A DNA stretch of 8,809 nucleotides from NCBI GenBank assembly GCA_030670425.1, contig DAOVBS010000014.1, positions 1 through 8,809 of the forward strand, in the 5' to 3' direction. Positions 1 to 5,435 of this stretch are shown here, piece after piece. The translations under genes were made by a program, and so were the position numbers. The DNA comes from Chloroflexota bacterium. Lineage in GTDB: Bacteria > Chloroflexota > Dehalococcoidia > GIF9 > AB-539-J10. How positions within the stretch are numbered: the stretch's first letter is position 1; each line of letters begins with the position of its first letter. Below the pieces are notes generated by a model that ran no database searches, had not been told where the DNA came from, and saw nothing but the letters and a program-made list of their open reading frames with translations.

Positions 1-755
1 ACGAAGCGGAGAAGGAGCTGAGCCGGGTCAGCCTTCGGGCCGAAGCGAGGGCACAACTGCGAGAGGAGTGCGGAGCACTGAAGAAGGAGATCGGAACGTT
101 GAGCTACCAGCTTTCCAAGATTCGACACGATGCTGCTGAGCGGTTGGCCGAAGAGATAGAGGGAGAGCTTGCGCATCTGAGTATGGGTGAAGTCGGTTTC
201 CGAGTCCTGTTCTCTCAATTTGAAGCGGGGGACGAACTCGTTCTTCCAGATGGACGTAGTTGCACCTTTAGCAGAAGCGGGATCGACAAAGTGGAGTTCC
301 AAGTCGCCACTAACCCTGGTGAGTCCCACAAACCCCTGGCCAAGATTGCCTCCACAGGAGAGACCTCTCGCCTTATGCTGGCGATAAAGAGTGCCCTTTC
401 CAAGGTGGACGCCACGCCCACGCTGGTCTTTGACGAGATTGACATAGGGATTGGTGGTCGCAGTGGAGAGGTGATTGGGAGGAAACTCTCGAAGCTGAGC
501 AGAGAGCACCAGGTTATCTGTATTACCCACCTACCCCAAGTGGCGGCATTTGCTGATTCTCATTACTATATTCACAAGCGACTTGCTGATAATCGCGCGA
601 GCGCTTCGGTCAGCTCGCTTTCCGGCAAGGAGAGGCTTGAGGAGATATCCGCAATGCTGGGGAGCCTGAGCGAACCAGCGTTGGAGAGTGCTCAAGAACT
701 CTTGGAGAAGGCGGAGGCTTGGAAGAGAAGTCAATTCCAGAGCGAAAATCTCTAG
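1..755 (+). CDS. recN: DNA repair protein RecN, C-terminal part (5' end cut by window)
   Basis: RecN is an SMC-like ABC ATPase that acts at DNA double-strand breaks. The frame is open from the window edge (first full codon at 3), giving about 250 residues of a protein usually near 550-590 aa, so the N-terminal Walker A half is missing. The first ~60 residues are charged and helical, matching the end of the coiled coil. Next comes the C-terminal ATPase lobe: an ABC signature reading ASTGETSR (codons about 348-371), a Walker B stretch LVFDEIDIGIGG with D-loop, and the switch-histidine motif ITHLPQVAAFAD, which is typical of RecN. The signature is slightly unusual, with Thr where Gly is normal (SGGE becomes STGE). 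It ends with TAG at 753-755. The TTG at 99 is internal, not the start. A promoter follows in the gap, so the next gene need not depend on recN. Confidence 0.95.
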   Translation, partial: EAEKELSRVSLRAEARAQLREECGALKKEIGTLSYQLSKIRHDAAERLAEEIEGELAHLSMGEVGFRVLFSQFEAGDELVLPDGRSCTFSRSGIDKVEFQVATNPGESHKPLAKIASTGETSRLMLAIKSALSKVDATPTLVFDEIDIGIGGRSGEVIGRKLSKLSREHQVICITHLPQVAAFADSHYYIHKRLADNRASASVSSLSGKERLEEISAMLGSLSEPALESAQELLEKAEAWKRSQFQSENL

Positions 756-781
756 GAGGTGGTTCGGCCACTGGGAACTCA

Positions 782-811
782 TTGGCAAAGGCTAGCATTT
801 TTCCCTATAAT
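782..811 (+). promoter_or_regulatory. Sigma-70-type promoter for the kinase/dCMP deaminase operon
   Basis: TTGGCA (782-787) is separated by 18 bp from a perfect TATAAT (806-811). The expected start of transcription is near 818, leaving a leader of about 55 nt before the ATG at 874. Both boxes lie within an interrupted inverted repeat (783-819). The call rests on sequence match alone. Confidence 0.6.
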
Positions 812-819
812 GCTTGCCA
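783..819. repeat. Interrupted inverted repeat across the promoter
   Basis: TGGCAA (783-788) pairs with TTGCCA (814-819), and inside it GCAT (795-798) pairs with ATGC (810-813). This makes 10 possible base pairs with a 6-nt bulge on the left side. The repeat covers most of the -35 box and the -10 box lies in or beside its inner part. It could be an operator, a weak hairpin at the end of the recN transcript, or chance. No T-tract follows, so it is not a standard terminator. Confidence 0.3.
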
Positions 820-873
820 GCGGTTGGTACTGCAAATACCTCTGGAGTCCATCCATCAGTTTAGCGCAAAGCA

Positions 874-1416
874 ATGAAGGTGGTGGCAATTGTTGGCATG
901 GCAGGGGCGGGGAAATCAGAAGTCGCCAGAATATTTGAGAGAAGCGGCTTCAAGAGAGTGCGGTTTGGTGACATCACCGAGAAGCAAATCAAGAACAGGG
1001 GGCTTGAACTGAATGAGGAGAATGAACGGCTCGTCAGGGAGCAATTGAGAAGGGAACACGGTATGGCGGCGTACGCCATGCTGAATCTGCCTAGGGTCGA
1101 GTCCTCATTGAAATCGTCGGATGTTGTGGTTGACGGACTTTACTCTTGGGAGGAGTATACGTTGTTGAAGCGGCGCTATGGTGACAGGTTCAGTACAGTT
1201 GCTATCTGGGCGTCGCATGTCACTAGGTATAGGAGGCTTCGGGATAGGGCGGAGCGGCCTCTGACGGCTGACAAGGCAGCTGGTCGAGATAAGGCGGAGA
1301 TAGAGAATAGCAACAAAGGTGGGCCGATCGCCATGGCTGACTTTACGATAGTCAACGAGGCCTCGCTCGAAGAGTTGGAAATAGAGACCGAACGGGTTTT
1401 ATCAGCTTTGAAATGA
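874..1416 (+). CDS. P-loop nucleoside/dephospho-CoA-kinase-like protein (UPF0200-type)
   Basis: 180-aa cytoplasmic P-loop kinase. The Walker A motif GMAGAGKS is at residues 8-15, directly after the first beta strand. It is followed by GDITEKQIKNRGLEL, which resembles the NMP-binding region of the archaeal UPF0200/dephospho-CoA-kinase-like family. A VVVDGLYSWEEY strand-turn (about 84-95) and a charged LID-like stretch with RDKAEIENSNKGG (138-150) are further family traits. The usual bacterial CoaE pattern is not evident, so I do not call it coaE; substrate unknown. The TGA stop overlaps the ATG of the downstream dCMP deaminase (ATGA, 1413-1416), implying translational coupling and suggesting a role in nucleotide metabolism (inference). 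The ATG at 874 lacks a clear Shine-Dalgarno but sits right before the P-loop strand, as expected. Confidence 0.8.
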   Translation: MKVVAIVGMAGAGKSEVARIFERSGFKRVRFGDITEKQIKNRGLELNEENERLVREQLRREHGMAAYAMLNLPRVESSLKSSDVVVDGLYSWEEYTLLKRRYGDRFSTVAIWASHVTRYRRLRDRAERPLTADKAAGRDKAEIENSNKGGPIAMADFTIVNEASLEELEIETERVLSALK

Positions 1417-1895
1417 AAGGAACAGGCAGACCGGGCCTGGACGAGTACTTCCTCAAGATAGCTTCTGTGGTAGCAGAGCGTTCAACCTGTCTGCGGCATC
1501 GCGTAGGAGCGGTGGCGGTGAGGGACAAACACATATTGGCCACCGGCTACAACGGGGCCGCCGCCGGGGTCAAAGACTGCCTTGAACTTGGCTGTCTGAG
1601 GGATGAGATGAACATAGAGTCGGGAACGAGGCACGAGATTTGTCGAGCGATTCACGCGGAGCAAAACGTGATCATACAGGCGGCGCTCCATGGCGTCAGC
1701 CTTGAAGGGGCTACAGTCTATGTTACCCACTCACCATGTGTGCTCTGCGCCAAGATGCTGGTAAATGCCAGAATCAAGCGGTTCGTGACTTATGGCAGCT
1801 ATGCCGATGAGTCCTTCAAAGACCTGTTTCAGCAAGTCGGTATAGAGTTTGAGTTACATAAGTCGCCACCTTCTCACATAAGCTATCTGCCCTAG
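1413..1895 (+). CDS. dCMP deaminase (ComEB-like cytidine/deoxycytidylate deaminase)
   Basis: 160-aa zinc enzyme of the cytidine deaminase superfamily. It is predicted to convert dCMP to dUMP and so feed thymidylate synthesis. The zinc and catalytic motif HAEQN begins at His81, with the proton-shuttling Glu83. The second zinc motif is SPCVLC, with Cys109 and Cys112. The region between residues 46 and 80, with several Cys residues and TGYNGAAAG, matches the dCMP deaminase/ComEB group rather than cytosine or tRNA-adenosine deaminases. The length is typical. The start overlaps the stop of the upstream kinase by four bases, so the two are very likely made together from the promoter at 782-811. A base-modifying paralogue of the same superfamily is possible but less likely. 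Confidence 0.9.
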   Translation: MKGTGRPGLDEYFLKIASVVAERSTCLRHRVGAVAVRDKHILATGYNGAAAGVKDCLELGCLRDEMNIESGTRHEICRAIHAEQNVIIQAALHGVSLEGATVYVTHSPCVLCAKMLVNARIKRFVTYGSYADESFKDLFQQVGIEFELHKSPPSHISYLP

Positions 1896-1929
1896 GATAA
1901 GGTCCGCCATCTCTCCGTTGGGGTAGGCG

Positions 1930-1970
1930 CTCACAAGATCTGCGAGAGCGAGACATATCGTCTCAGTGAG
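1930..1970. other. Small nested inverted repeats after the dCMP deaminase gene
   Basis: GAGAC (1950-1954) pairs with GTCTC (1960-1964) around a 5-nt loop, enclosed by CTCAC (1930-1934) and GTGAG (1966-1970). An alternative pairing is CGCTC (1928-1932) with GAGCG (1946-1950). No T-run follows. It may be a weak or Rho-aided end of the upstream transcript, or an RNA structure without function. The rest of 1896-1991 shows nothing else I can support. Confidence 0.25.
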
Positions 1971-1991
1971 TAGGTTCCATCGCAAGGTGTA

Positions 1992-2020
1992 TTGACAGGA
2001 AAACGGGCATGGTGTATGAT
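1992..2020 (+). promoter_or_regulatory. Consensus sigma-70-type promoter of the arsR gene
   Basis: A perfect TTGACA (1992-1997), a 17-bp spacer and TATGAT (2015-2020, 5 of 6) make this the best promoter in the window. Transcription would start near 2027, right at the edge of a 16-bp palindrome (2029-2044). This arrangement fits a strong promoter held down by the repressor it transcribes. Confidence 0.75.
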
Positions 2021-2028
2021 ATGCAGTT

Positions 2029-2044
2029 ATGCGCATATGTGCAT
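2029..2044. promoter_or_regulatory. Candidate ArsR operator: 16-bp near-perfect palindrome
   Basis: ATGCGCATATGTGCAT reads as its own reverse complement except for one mismatched pair. It covers about +2 to +18 of the predicted arsR transcript, where ArsR/SmtB-family dimers often bind to block transcription. The assignment to ArsR is inferred from position and symmetry. Confidence 0.5.
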
Positions 2045-2063
2045 TACCGTGTGTGTTTCAGCA

Positions 2064-2423
2064 ATGCGTCAGCTAATCAAAGCTTGCAAGGCTCTCTCAG
2101 ATGAGACGAGGCTGAGGATTCTCCATGTCCTCATGGAGCAAAGCTGCTGCGTGTGTGAAGTAGTACGAGCCCTAGGGATCTCGCAGACGCGCGCCTCCAG
2201 GAATCTGACCACCCTTTATGATGCGGGGTTCCTGAAGCAAAGCCGGGAGGGGGCATGGTGTCTGTATTCGATAGATGAGGGACGGGCAGTGGGATATTCA
2301 AGGGATCTGGTCAGAGTAGTTGGGGAAGCCCTGAAGGCGGATGAGACCGTCTTGCGAGATAGGCGGCGTTTAAGAGATGCGGCAGAGTCGCCGCGACGTG
2401 GCCATCCTCCAGAACTGCGCTAA
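2064..2423 (+). CDS. arsR: ArsR-family metalloregulator with arsenic-type CxC site
   Basis: 119-aa winged-helix repressor. LSDETRLRIL (11-20) is the family's hallmark N-terminal helix. SCCVCEVV (27-34) places Cys29-Val-Cys31 at the start of helix 3, the pattern of the As(III)/Sb(III) site in classic ArsR (ELCVCDL). GISQTRASRNLTTLYDAGF (38-56) is the recognition helix-turn-helix, and REGAWCLYSI (61-70) the wing. The C-terminal ~20 residues are Arg-rich and probably disordered. I take the start as ATG 2064: the upstream TTG at 1992 lies inside the -35 box and so precedes transcription. ATG 2037 is possible but would be within the operator. No clear Shine-Dalgarno is visible. The protein probably represses itself through 2029-2044. 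No arsenic efflux or reductase gene is in the window. Confidence 0.88.
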   Translation: MRQLIKACKALSDETRLRILHVLMEQSCCVCEVVRALGISQTRASRNLTTLYDAGFLKQSREGAWCLYSIDEGRAVGYSRDLVRVVGEALKADETVLRDRRRLRDAAESPRRGHPPELR

Positions 2424-2453
2424 ACCTTATCTCTTTGGAGACGTTTGATATAG

Positions 2454-3782
2454 ATGGACACATTCTGGGAGTCAACTAAGAAAAGCGAAAGAATGGTCAG
2501 AAGAAAACGTTTGGGGGTTGTTGTCGGTCTCTTGTTGCTCGGGCTGATAGTCACGGTGACACCAATTGGCGCTGAACACCAGGAATCCGTTTCCATATGT
2601 GAAGTCGACGATGCTGGTGCTCTGCCAGGCTCGCCATTCTATTTCGTGAAGGACTGCGAAAGAACCATGCGGCTGTGGTTGGCTTCTAATAAGTGGGAGA
2701 AAGCGGAGTTGTCCTTGGCGTATGCTGGTCAGGATGCCTTGGCGATTCACGCCTTGTGCGATAGAGAGGAATACATACTTGGTGGAAAACAATGCGGAGA
2801 ATTCTGGCGGCAATTTCAAAGAACTCTTGCCTGGACGGAGGCAGCCAAACACGAAGGCAGAGACATCGCAGAATTGCTTGTTAAAGTAAAGCATGACCAT
2901 CTGTGCCAGCAGCAAGTTCTAGCGGCCACGCTGGAGAATGTGCCTGAATGGGCTAGAGAAGGAGTACTGATTGCCATTGAGAACTCGAGCTCTGCTCTGG
3001 AGAACTTCATCGAAGCAGTTCAGGGAGAGCAAGAGATGGAGCGGTTCCGAGAAAAACTCAACATGCAGTTCGGCAACGTCAATGAGGAAACACAAGTGTG
3101 GATCCAGGAGAGGCTGGGAATGGCGACTAAAGAGGCAACTGAGCATGTTGCTGGAACCACATCTGTCCCAGCACCCAAGGTCCTGACATCAGTCAACCAG
3201 CAGCCTCATATTAGTGCCTTGACAGCCGATGTGGATTGGCTAGCCCCTGAAGCTAGTTGCCGCATTGAGTGCAGGGCAGAAGATGCCGATGGTGATGGCC
3301 TGACCTACGAGTGGTCAGCGAAGAAAGGCGATATTCGCGGCACAGGTGCCATTATCACTTGGACTGCTCCTAAGAAGGAGGGCAGCTACGATGTCGCCGT
3401 TGCAGTCAGCGATGGCCAGGGTAGTGAGGTCGTAGAGTCACTGACTATCGATGTGATATTCCCTGACCCTCCGGCTATCGACGACCTGATTCTTACTCCC
3501 AGGCACCCCAGGTACTTCATTGAGCAGAGCTCAGGGGAATGCGTGATCCTGAAGGAGCGCAGTTGCGAGATTGAATGTGTCGTTGCGGATGACGATGGGT
3601 TAAGCTACGAGTGGCAGGCTGAGGCCGGTGACATCTCTGGCACGGGGCCCGTAGTTGTCTGGACAGCACCTTCAAGCAAAGGTAGAGTCACTGTCACGTT
3701 GGTGCTGTGTGATAGTTGGGGCCAGTCGGATACCAGGAGCGTAGTCTTCAGGGTGAGTACCTGCTCTCAGTGTTTTCTCTGA
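2454..3782 (+). CDS. Secreted or membrane-anchored protein with DUF5667-like region and two Ig/PKD-like repeats
   Basis: 442 aa, function unknown. A basic stretch (RRKR, 16-19) precedes a hydrophobic segment (about 20-38) ending TPIGA-EH, so this is an exported protein with a possible signal-peptidase site after Ala40. Residues ~55-190 start with LPGSPFYFVKD and are alpha-helical and charged, like DUF5667. Two beta-rich repeats follow (about 248-334 and 340-434). Each holds a CxxxC, a TYEW or SYEW, GDIxGTG, and a WTAP strand, as in Ig/PKD-like extracellular modules; the first carries a DADGDG acidic turn. About 15 cysteines suggest disulphides, and the protein ends CSQCFL. ATG 2454 has GGAG 13 nt upstream. 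ATG 2493 (residue 14) would give a more ordinary signal peptide and is a real alternative. It lies 30 nt after arsR, so co-transcription is likely. Confidence 0.72.
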   Translation: MDTFWESTKKSERMVRRKRLGVVVGLLLLGLIVTVTPIGAEHQESVSICEVDDAGALPGSPFYFVKDCERTMRLWLASNKWEKAELSLAYAGQDALAIHALCDREEYILGGKQCGEFWRQFQRTLAWTEAAKHEGRDIAELLVKVKHDHLCQQQVLAATLENVPEWAREGVLIAIENSSSALENFIEAVQGEQEMERFREKLNMQFGNVNEETQVWIQERLGMATKEATEHVAGTTSVPAPKVLTSVNQQPHISALTADVDWLAPEASCRIECRAEDADGDGLTYEWSAKKGDIRGTGAIITWTAPKKEGSYDVAVAVSDGQGSEVVESLTIDVIFPDPPAIDDLILTPRHPRYFIEQSSGECVILKERSCEIECVVADDDGLSYEWQAEAGDISGTGPVVVWTAPSSKGRVTVTLVLCDSWGQSDTRSVVFRVSTCSQCFL

Positions 3783-3793
3783 CCGGAGTGGCT

Positions 3794-3832
3794 AGCACCG
3801 ACTGTCTCTGTGTTTGCAGCGTCGGTCTTGCT
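3794..3832. terminator. Possible hairpin in the convergent gap, no U-tract
   Basis: AGCACCGAC (3794-3802) can pair with GTCGGT (3821-3826) and GCT (3830-3832), leaving a 3-nt bulge. It begins 12 nt past the stop of the surface-protein gene and could mark the end of transcripts from both sides. No run of T follows on either strand, so it is not a canonical intrinsic terminator. The remainder of 3783-3935 shows nothing else I can support. Confidence 0.3.
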
Positions 3833-3935
3833 GCCTGGAAGATGGTGGACTAGGTGAGTTTGGCATTCGTATCTTCGACGGTGTCTCGCACACGTTAGCG
3901 GGTGATGTGATAGCTCGGCAGAGACTTGTATTAGC

Positions 3936-4010
3936 TGGAGCGGGTGAAGGGATTCGAACCCTCGACGTCTTGCTTGGGAAGCAAGCACTCTACCGCTGAG
4001 TTACACCCGC
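3936..4010 (-). tRNA. tRNA-Gly(CCC), CCA encoded
   Basis: On the minus strand the acceptor GCGGGTG pairs with CACCCGC. The D stem is ACTC/GAGT, and the anticodon stem CTTGC/GCAAG encloses the loop TTCCCAA, so the anticodon is CCC. The T arm is GAGGG/CCCTT with loop TTCGAAT, and the discriminator is U, as usual for bacterial glycine tRNAs. The CCA tail is encoded (TGG at 3936-3938 on the + strand). It lies 37 nt downstream of the Re-citrate/homocitrate synthase-like gene, on the same strand. Confidence 0.95.
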
Positions 4011-4021
4011 CGTCTGTCCAT

Positions 4022-4051
4022 ATTGTCAAATTGGAAACTCGCTGACGTCAA
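4022..4051 (-). promoter_or_regulatory. Possible promoter for tRNA-Gly
   Basis: On the minus strand TTGACG (4046-4051) is 18 bp from GACAAT (4022-4027), with a start expected a few bases before the mature tRNA end at 4010. The -35 box overlaps the stop codon of the upstream gene. The -10 matches only 4 of 6, so read-through from upstream is an alternative source of the tRNA. Confidence 0.35.
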
Positions 4052-5301
4052 GAGATAGCAGTTCCGTCAGGTGGCGTTAGGGTCAGCAGCTTCCTGGCGA
4101 TCTGCGGATATCTGGCAATGAAGAGCAACTCGTCTTTGACCAGAGGCTGTTGCGCTTCGACGTTGGCATATCTGACCAACTCCAAGATAGGTCTTGCATC
4201 CTCAGTATCCTTGAACGACATTGCCATCCGTCCCATCAGGTGCCTGAAGCCGGATACTCCGCTATACTCGCCCGAGCATATCTCCCTGCCGGTCTCTACA
4301 AGCTCCGGTTCGCCCCTACCTAGCTCGGCGAAGTCGTACAACTCATAGTTCTCAGGATCCTTCAACACACCATCGGCGTGGATGCCGGAGGCGTGGGCGA
4401 ACGCATTGGCTCCCACGCCTGGCTGATTCATGGGAATGGGAACTCCAAAGGCGTAACTGGCAAACTTGGCCAGCCTCCATGCTTTTGTCAGGTCGATTGG
4501 CTTTCCCAACTGGTATCTCTCGGCAAAACCTTTGGATTTTGTGACAGCCAGCACTGTGGCTACCAGGTCCGCATTGCCAGCTCTTTCGCCAATGCCGTTG
4601 ATTGTGGTGTTGATGTAGACGTCCTGTCCGCCGTCTATCGCTGCCTTGGCCCCAGCGATGGAGTTGGCAACGGCCATGCCCAGGTCGCCGTGACAGTGGA
4701 TCTCTATTGGCATCTTCGTATTCTCTGCAAGGCTCTTGACCGACTCGTAGATGGAGAAGGGACTGTCATAGCCAAGGGTATCGCAGTACCGGATCCTGTG
4801 GGCTCCGTGCTCCTTGGCCGCCAGGGCAAACTCAACTAGGTAGGCCATGTCCGTTCGTGAGGCGTCCTCCGCGTTTACTCCTATGCTCTTGGCCCCGTGC
4901 TCCCAGGCAGTATCCACAGCCTCAGTCATCATGCGCAAGACATCAGCTTTGCTCTTTCTCCCCTGGAACTTGCCATCGATCATTTGATCTGAAGTAGAGA
5001 TAGATAGGTTCAGATGCCTGATGCTCGGGACAAGGTCAAACGCCCTTTCAATATCAGCGGCACTGGCCCTTACCCATCCTTCCAGGCGAATTGGTCTTAG
5101 AACCCCCATGTCAGCCAACTCCAGGTTGGCTTGAAGGTACAGAGATTCGTGTGCCGTTGTCGGGAAGCCGAATTCAGACTGGAATATGCCCATCCTGTTG
5201 AGGTAGATGTTTATCATGGTCTTTTCCAGTTTCGACAGGCCCAGCCGTGCGGTTTGAACCCCGTCACGGTTGGTAACATCTATGAAGTAGATCTTGGCCA
5301 T
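4048..5301 (-). CDS. Homocitrate synthase / Re-citrate synthase-like enzyme (DRE-TIM metallolyase)
   Basis: 417-aa cytoplasmic TIM-barrel enzyme that condenses acetyl-CoA with a 2-oxo acid. Visible motifs are DVTNRDGVQT (8-17; Arg12, Asp13 and Gln16 in the DRE position), EDASRTD (145-151), the metal ligands in IHCHGDLGMAV (His202, His204), and NGIGERAGNADL (235-246), followed by SGIHADG (305-311). It lacks the C-terminal regulatory domain of 2-isopropylmalate synthase (LeuA, about 510 aa). The DVTNRDGVQT opening, in place of DTTLRDGEQ, is what I associate with the Re-citrate synthases of anaerobes such as Dehalococcoides and Clostridium kluyveri. That would make citrate from oxaloacetate where ordinary citrate synthase is absent. 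Homocitrate synthase remains possible, since motifs alone do not fix the substrate. ATG 5301 has a good Shine-Dalgarno (GGGGTGAG, 5 nt spacing) and its own promoter. Confidence 0.85.
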   Translation of the reverse strand: MAKIYFIDVTNRDGVQTARLGLSKLEKTMINIYLNRMGIFQSEFGFPTTAHESLYLQANLELADMGVLRPIRLEGWVRASAADIERAFDLVPSIRHLNLSISTSDQMIDGKFQGRKSKADVLRMMTEAVDTAWEHGAKSIGVNAEDASRTDMAYLVEFALAAKEHGAHRIRYCDTLGYDSPFSIYESVKSLAENTKMPIEIHCHGDLGMAVANSIAGAKAAIDGGQDVYINTTINGIGERAGNADLVATVLAVTKSKGFAERYQLGKPIDLTKAWRLAKFASYAFGVPIPMNQPGVGANAFAHASGIHADGVLKDPENYELYDFAELGRGEPELVETGREICSGEYSGVSGFRHLMGRMAMSFKDTEDARPILELVRYANVEAQQPLVKDELLFIARYPQIARKLLTLTPPDGTAIS

Positions 5302-5334
5302 GCTAACTCACCCCAGAAAGATTCTCGGACGCTA

Positions 5335-5363
5335 AATGTACATGATCCCTGGAACCTAGTCAA
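5335..5363 (-). promoter_or_regulatory. Promoter for the Re-citrate/homocitrate synthase-like gene
   Basis: On the minus strand TTGACT (5358-5363) is 17 bp from TACATT (5335-5340). Transcription would start near 5328, giving a 26-27 nt leader that carries the GGGGTGAG ribosome binding site. This is the one start in the window with a conventional bacterial leader on all counts. Confidence 0.6.
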
Positions 5364-5415
5364 ACGCACCCGTGTGTAGGGCTGACTGTACTTAGCTTTG
5401 AGGAAGTCCGTGTAG

Positions 5416-5421
5416 TATAAT
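5416..5421 (+). promoter_or_regulatory. Perfect -10 box just upstream of argC
   Basis: TATAAT at 5416-5421. The -35 region is weak (TTAGCT at 5392-5397, 18-bp spacing). Transcription would begin about 5428-5430, only 0-8 nt before the candidate argC starts (TTG 5430, ATG 5436), and no Shine-Dalgarno fits between. The mRNA is therefore expected to be leaderless or nearly so. Confidence 0.55.
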
Positions 5422-5435
5422 GAGCAAGATTGCAG

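Noticed and set aside
99..101. TTG as the start of the first gene
   Set aside because: The frame is open to the window edge and encodes coiled-coil sequence continuous with RecN, so the gene is truncated by the window.
1854..2036. 60-aa minus-strand frame between dCMP deaminase and arsR
   Set aside because: It reads back through the arsR promoter and the end of the deaminase gene and shows no protein-like features.
2029..2044. Palindrome considered as a Xer dif site
   Set aside because: It is shorter than the 28-bp dif layout, lacks two 11-bp arms around a 6-8 bp centre, and sits where an ArsR operator is expected.
1992..2063. N-terminal extension of ArsR starting at TTG 1992
   Set aside because: The TTG is part of the -35 box, so it lies upstream of the transcription start. 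The extra 24 residues (Cys and Met rich) do not look like ArsR, and ATG 2064 fits the family start.
3767..3988. Minus-strand 73-aa frame over the gap and tRNA-Gly
   Set aside because: It covers the tRNA on its own strand, has no ribosome binding site and no recognisable domain.
3814..3999. 61-aa open frame containing GIRTLDVLLGKQALYR
   Set aside because: This is the well-known false peptide from reading the antisense of a tRNA; tRNA-Gly explains the sequence.
4378..4839. 153-aa + strand frame inside the Re-citrate/homocitrate synthase-like gene
   Set aside because: Antisense shadow of a strongly conserved enzyme; low-complexity composition with no motif.
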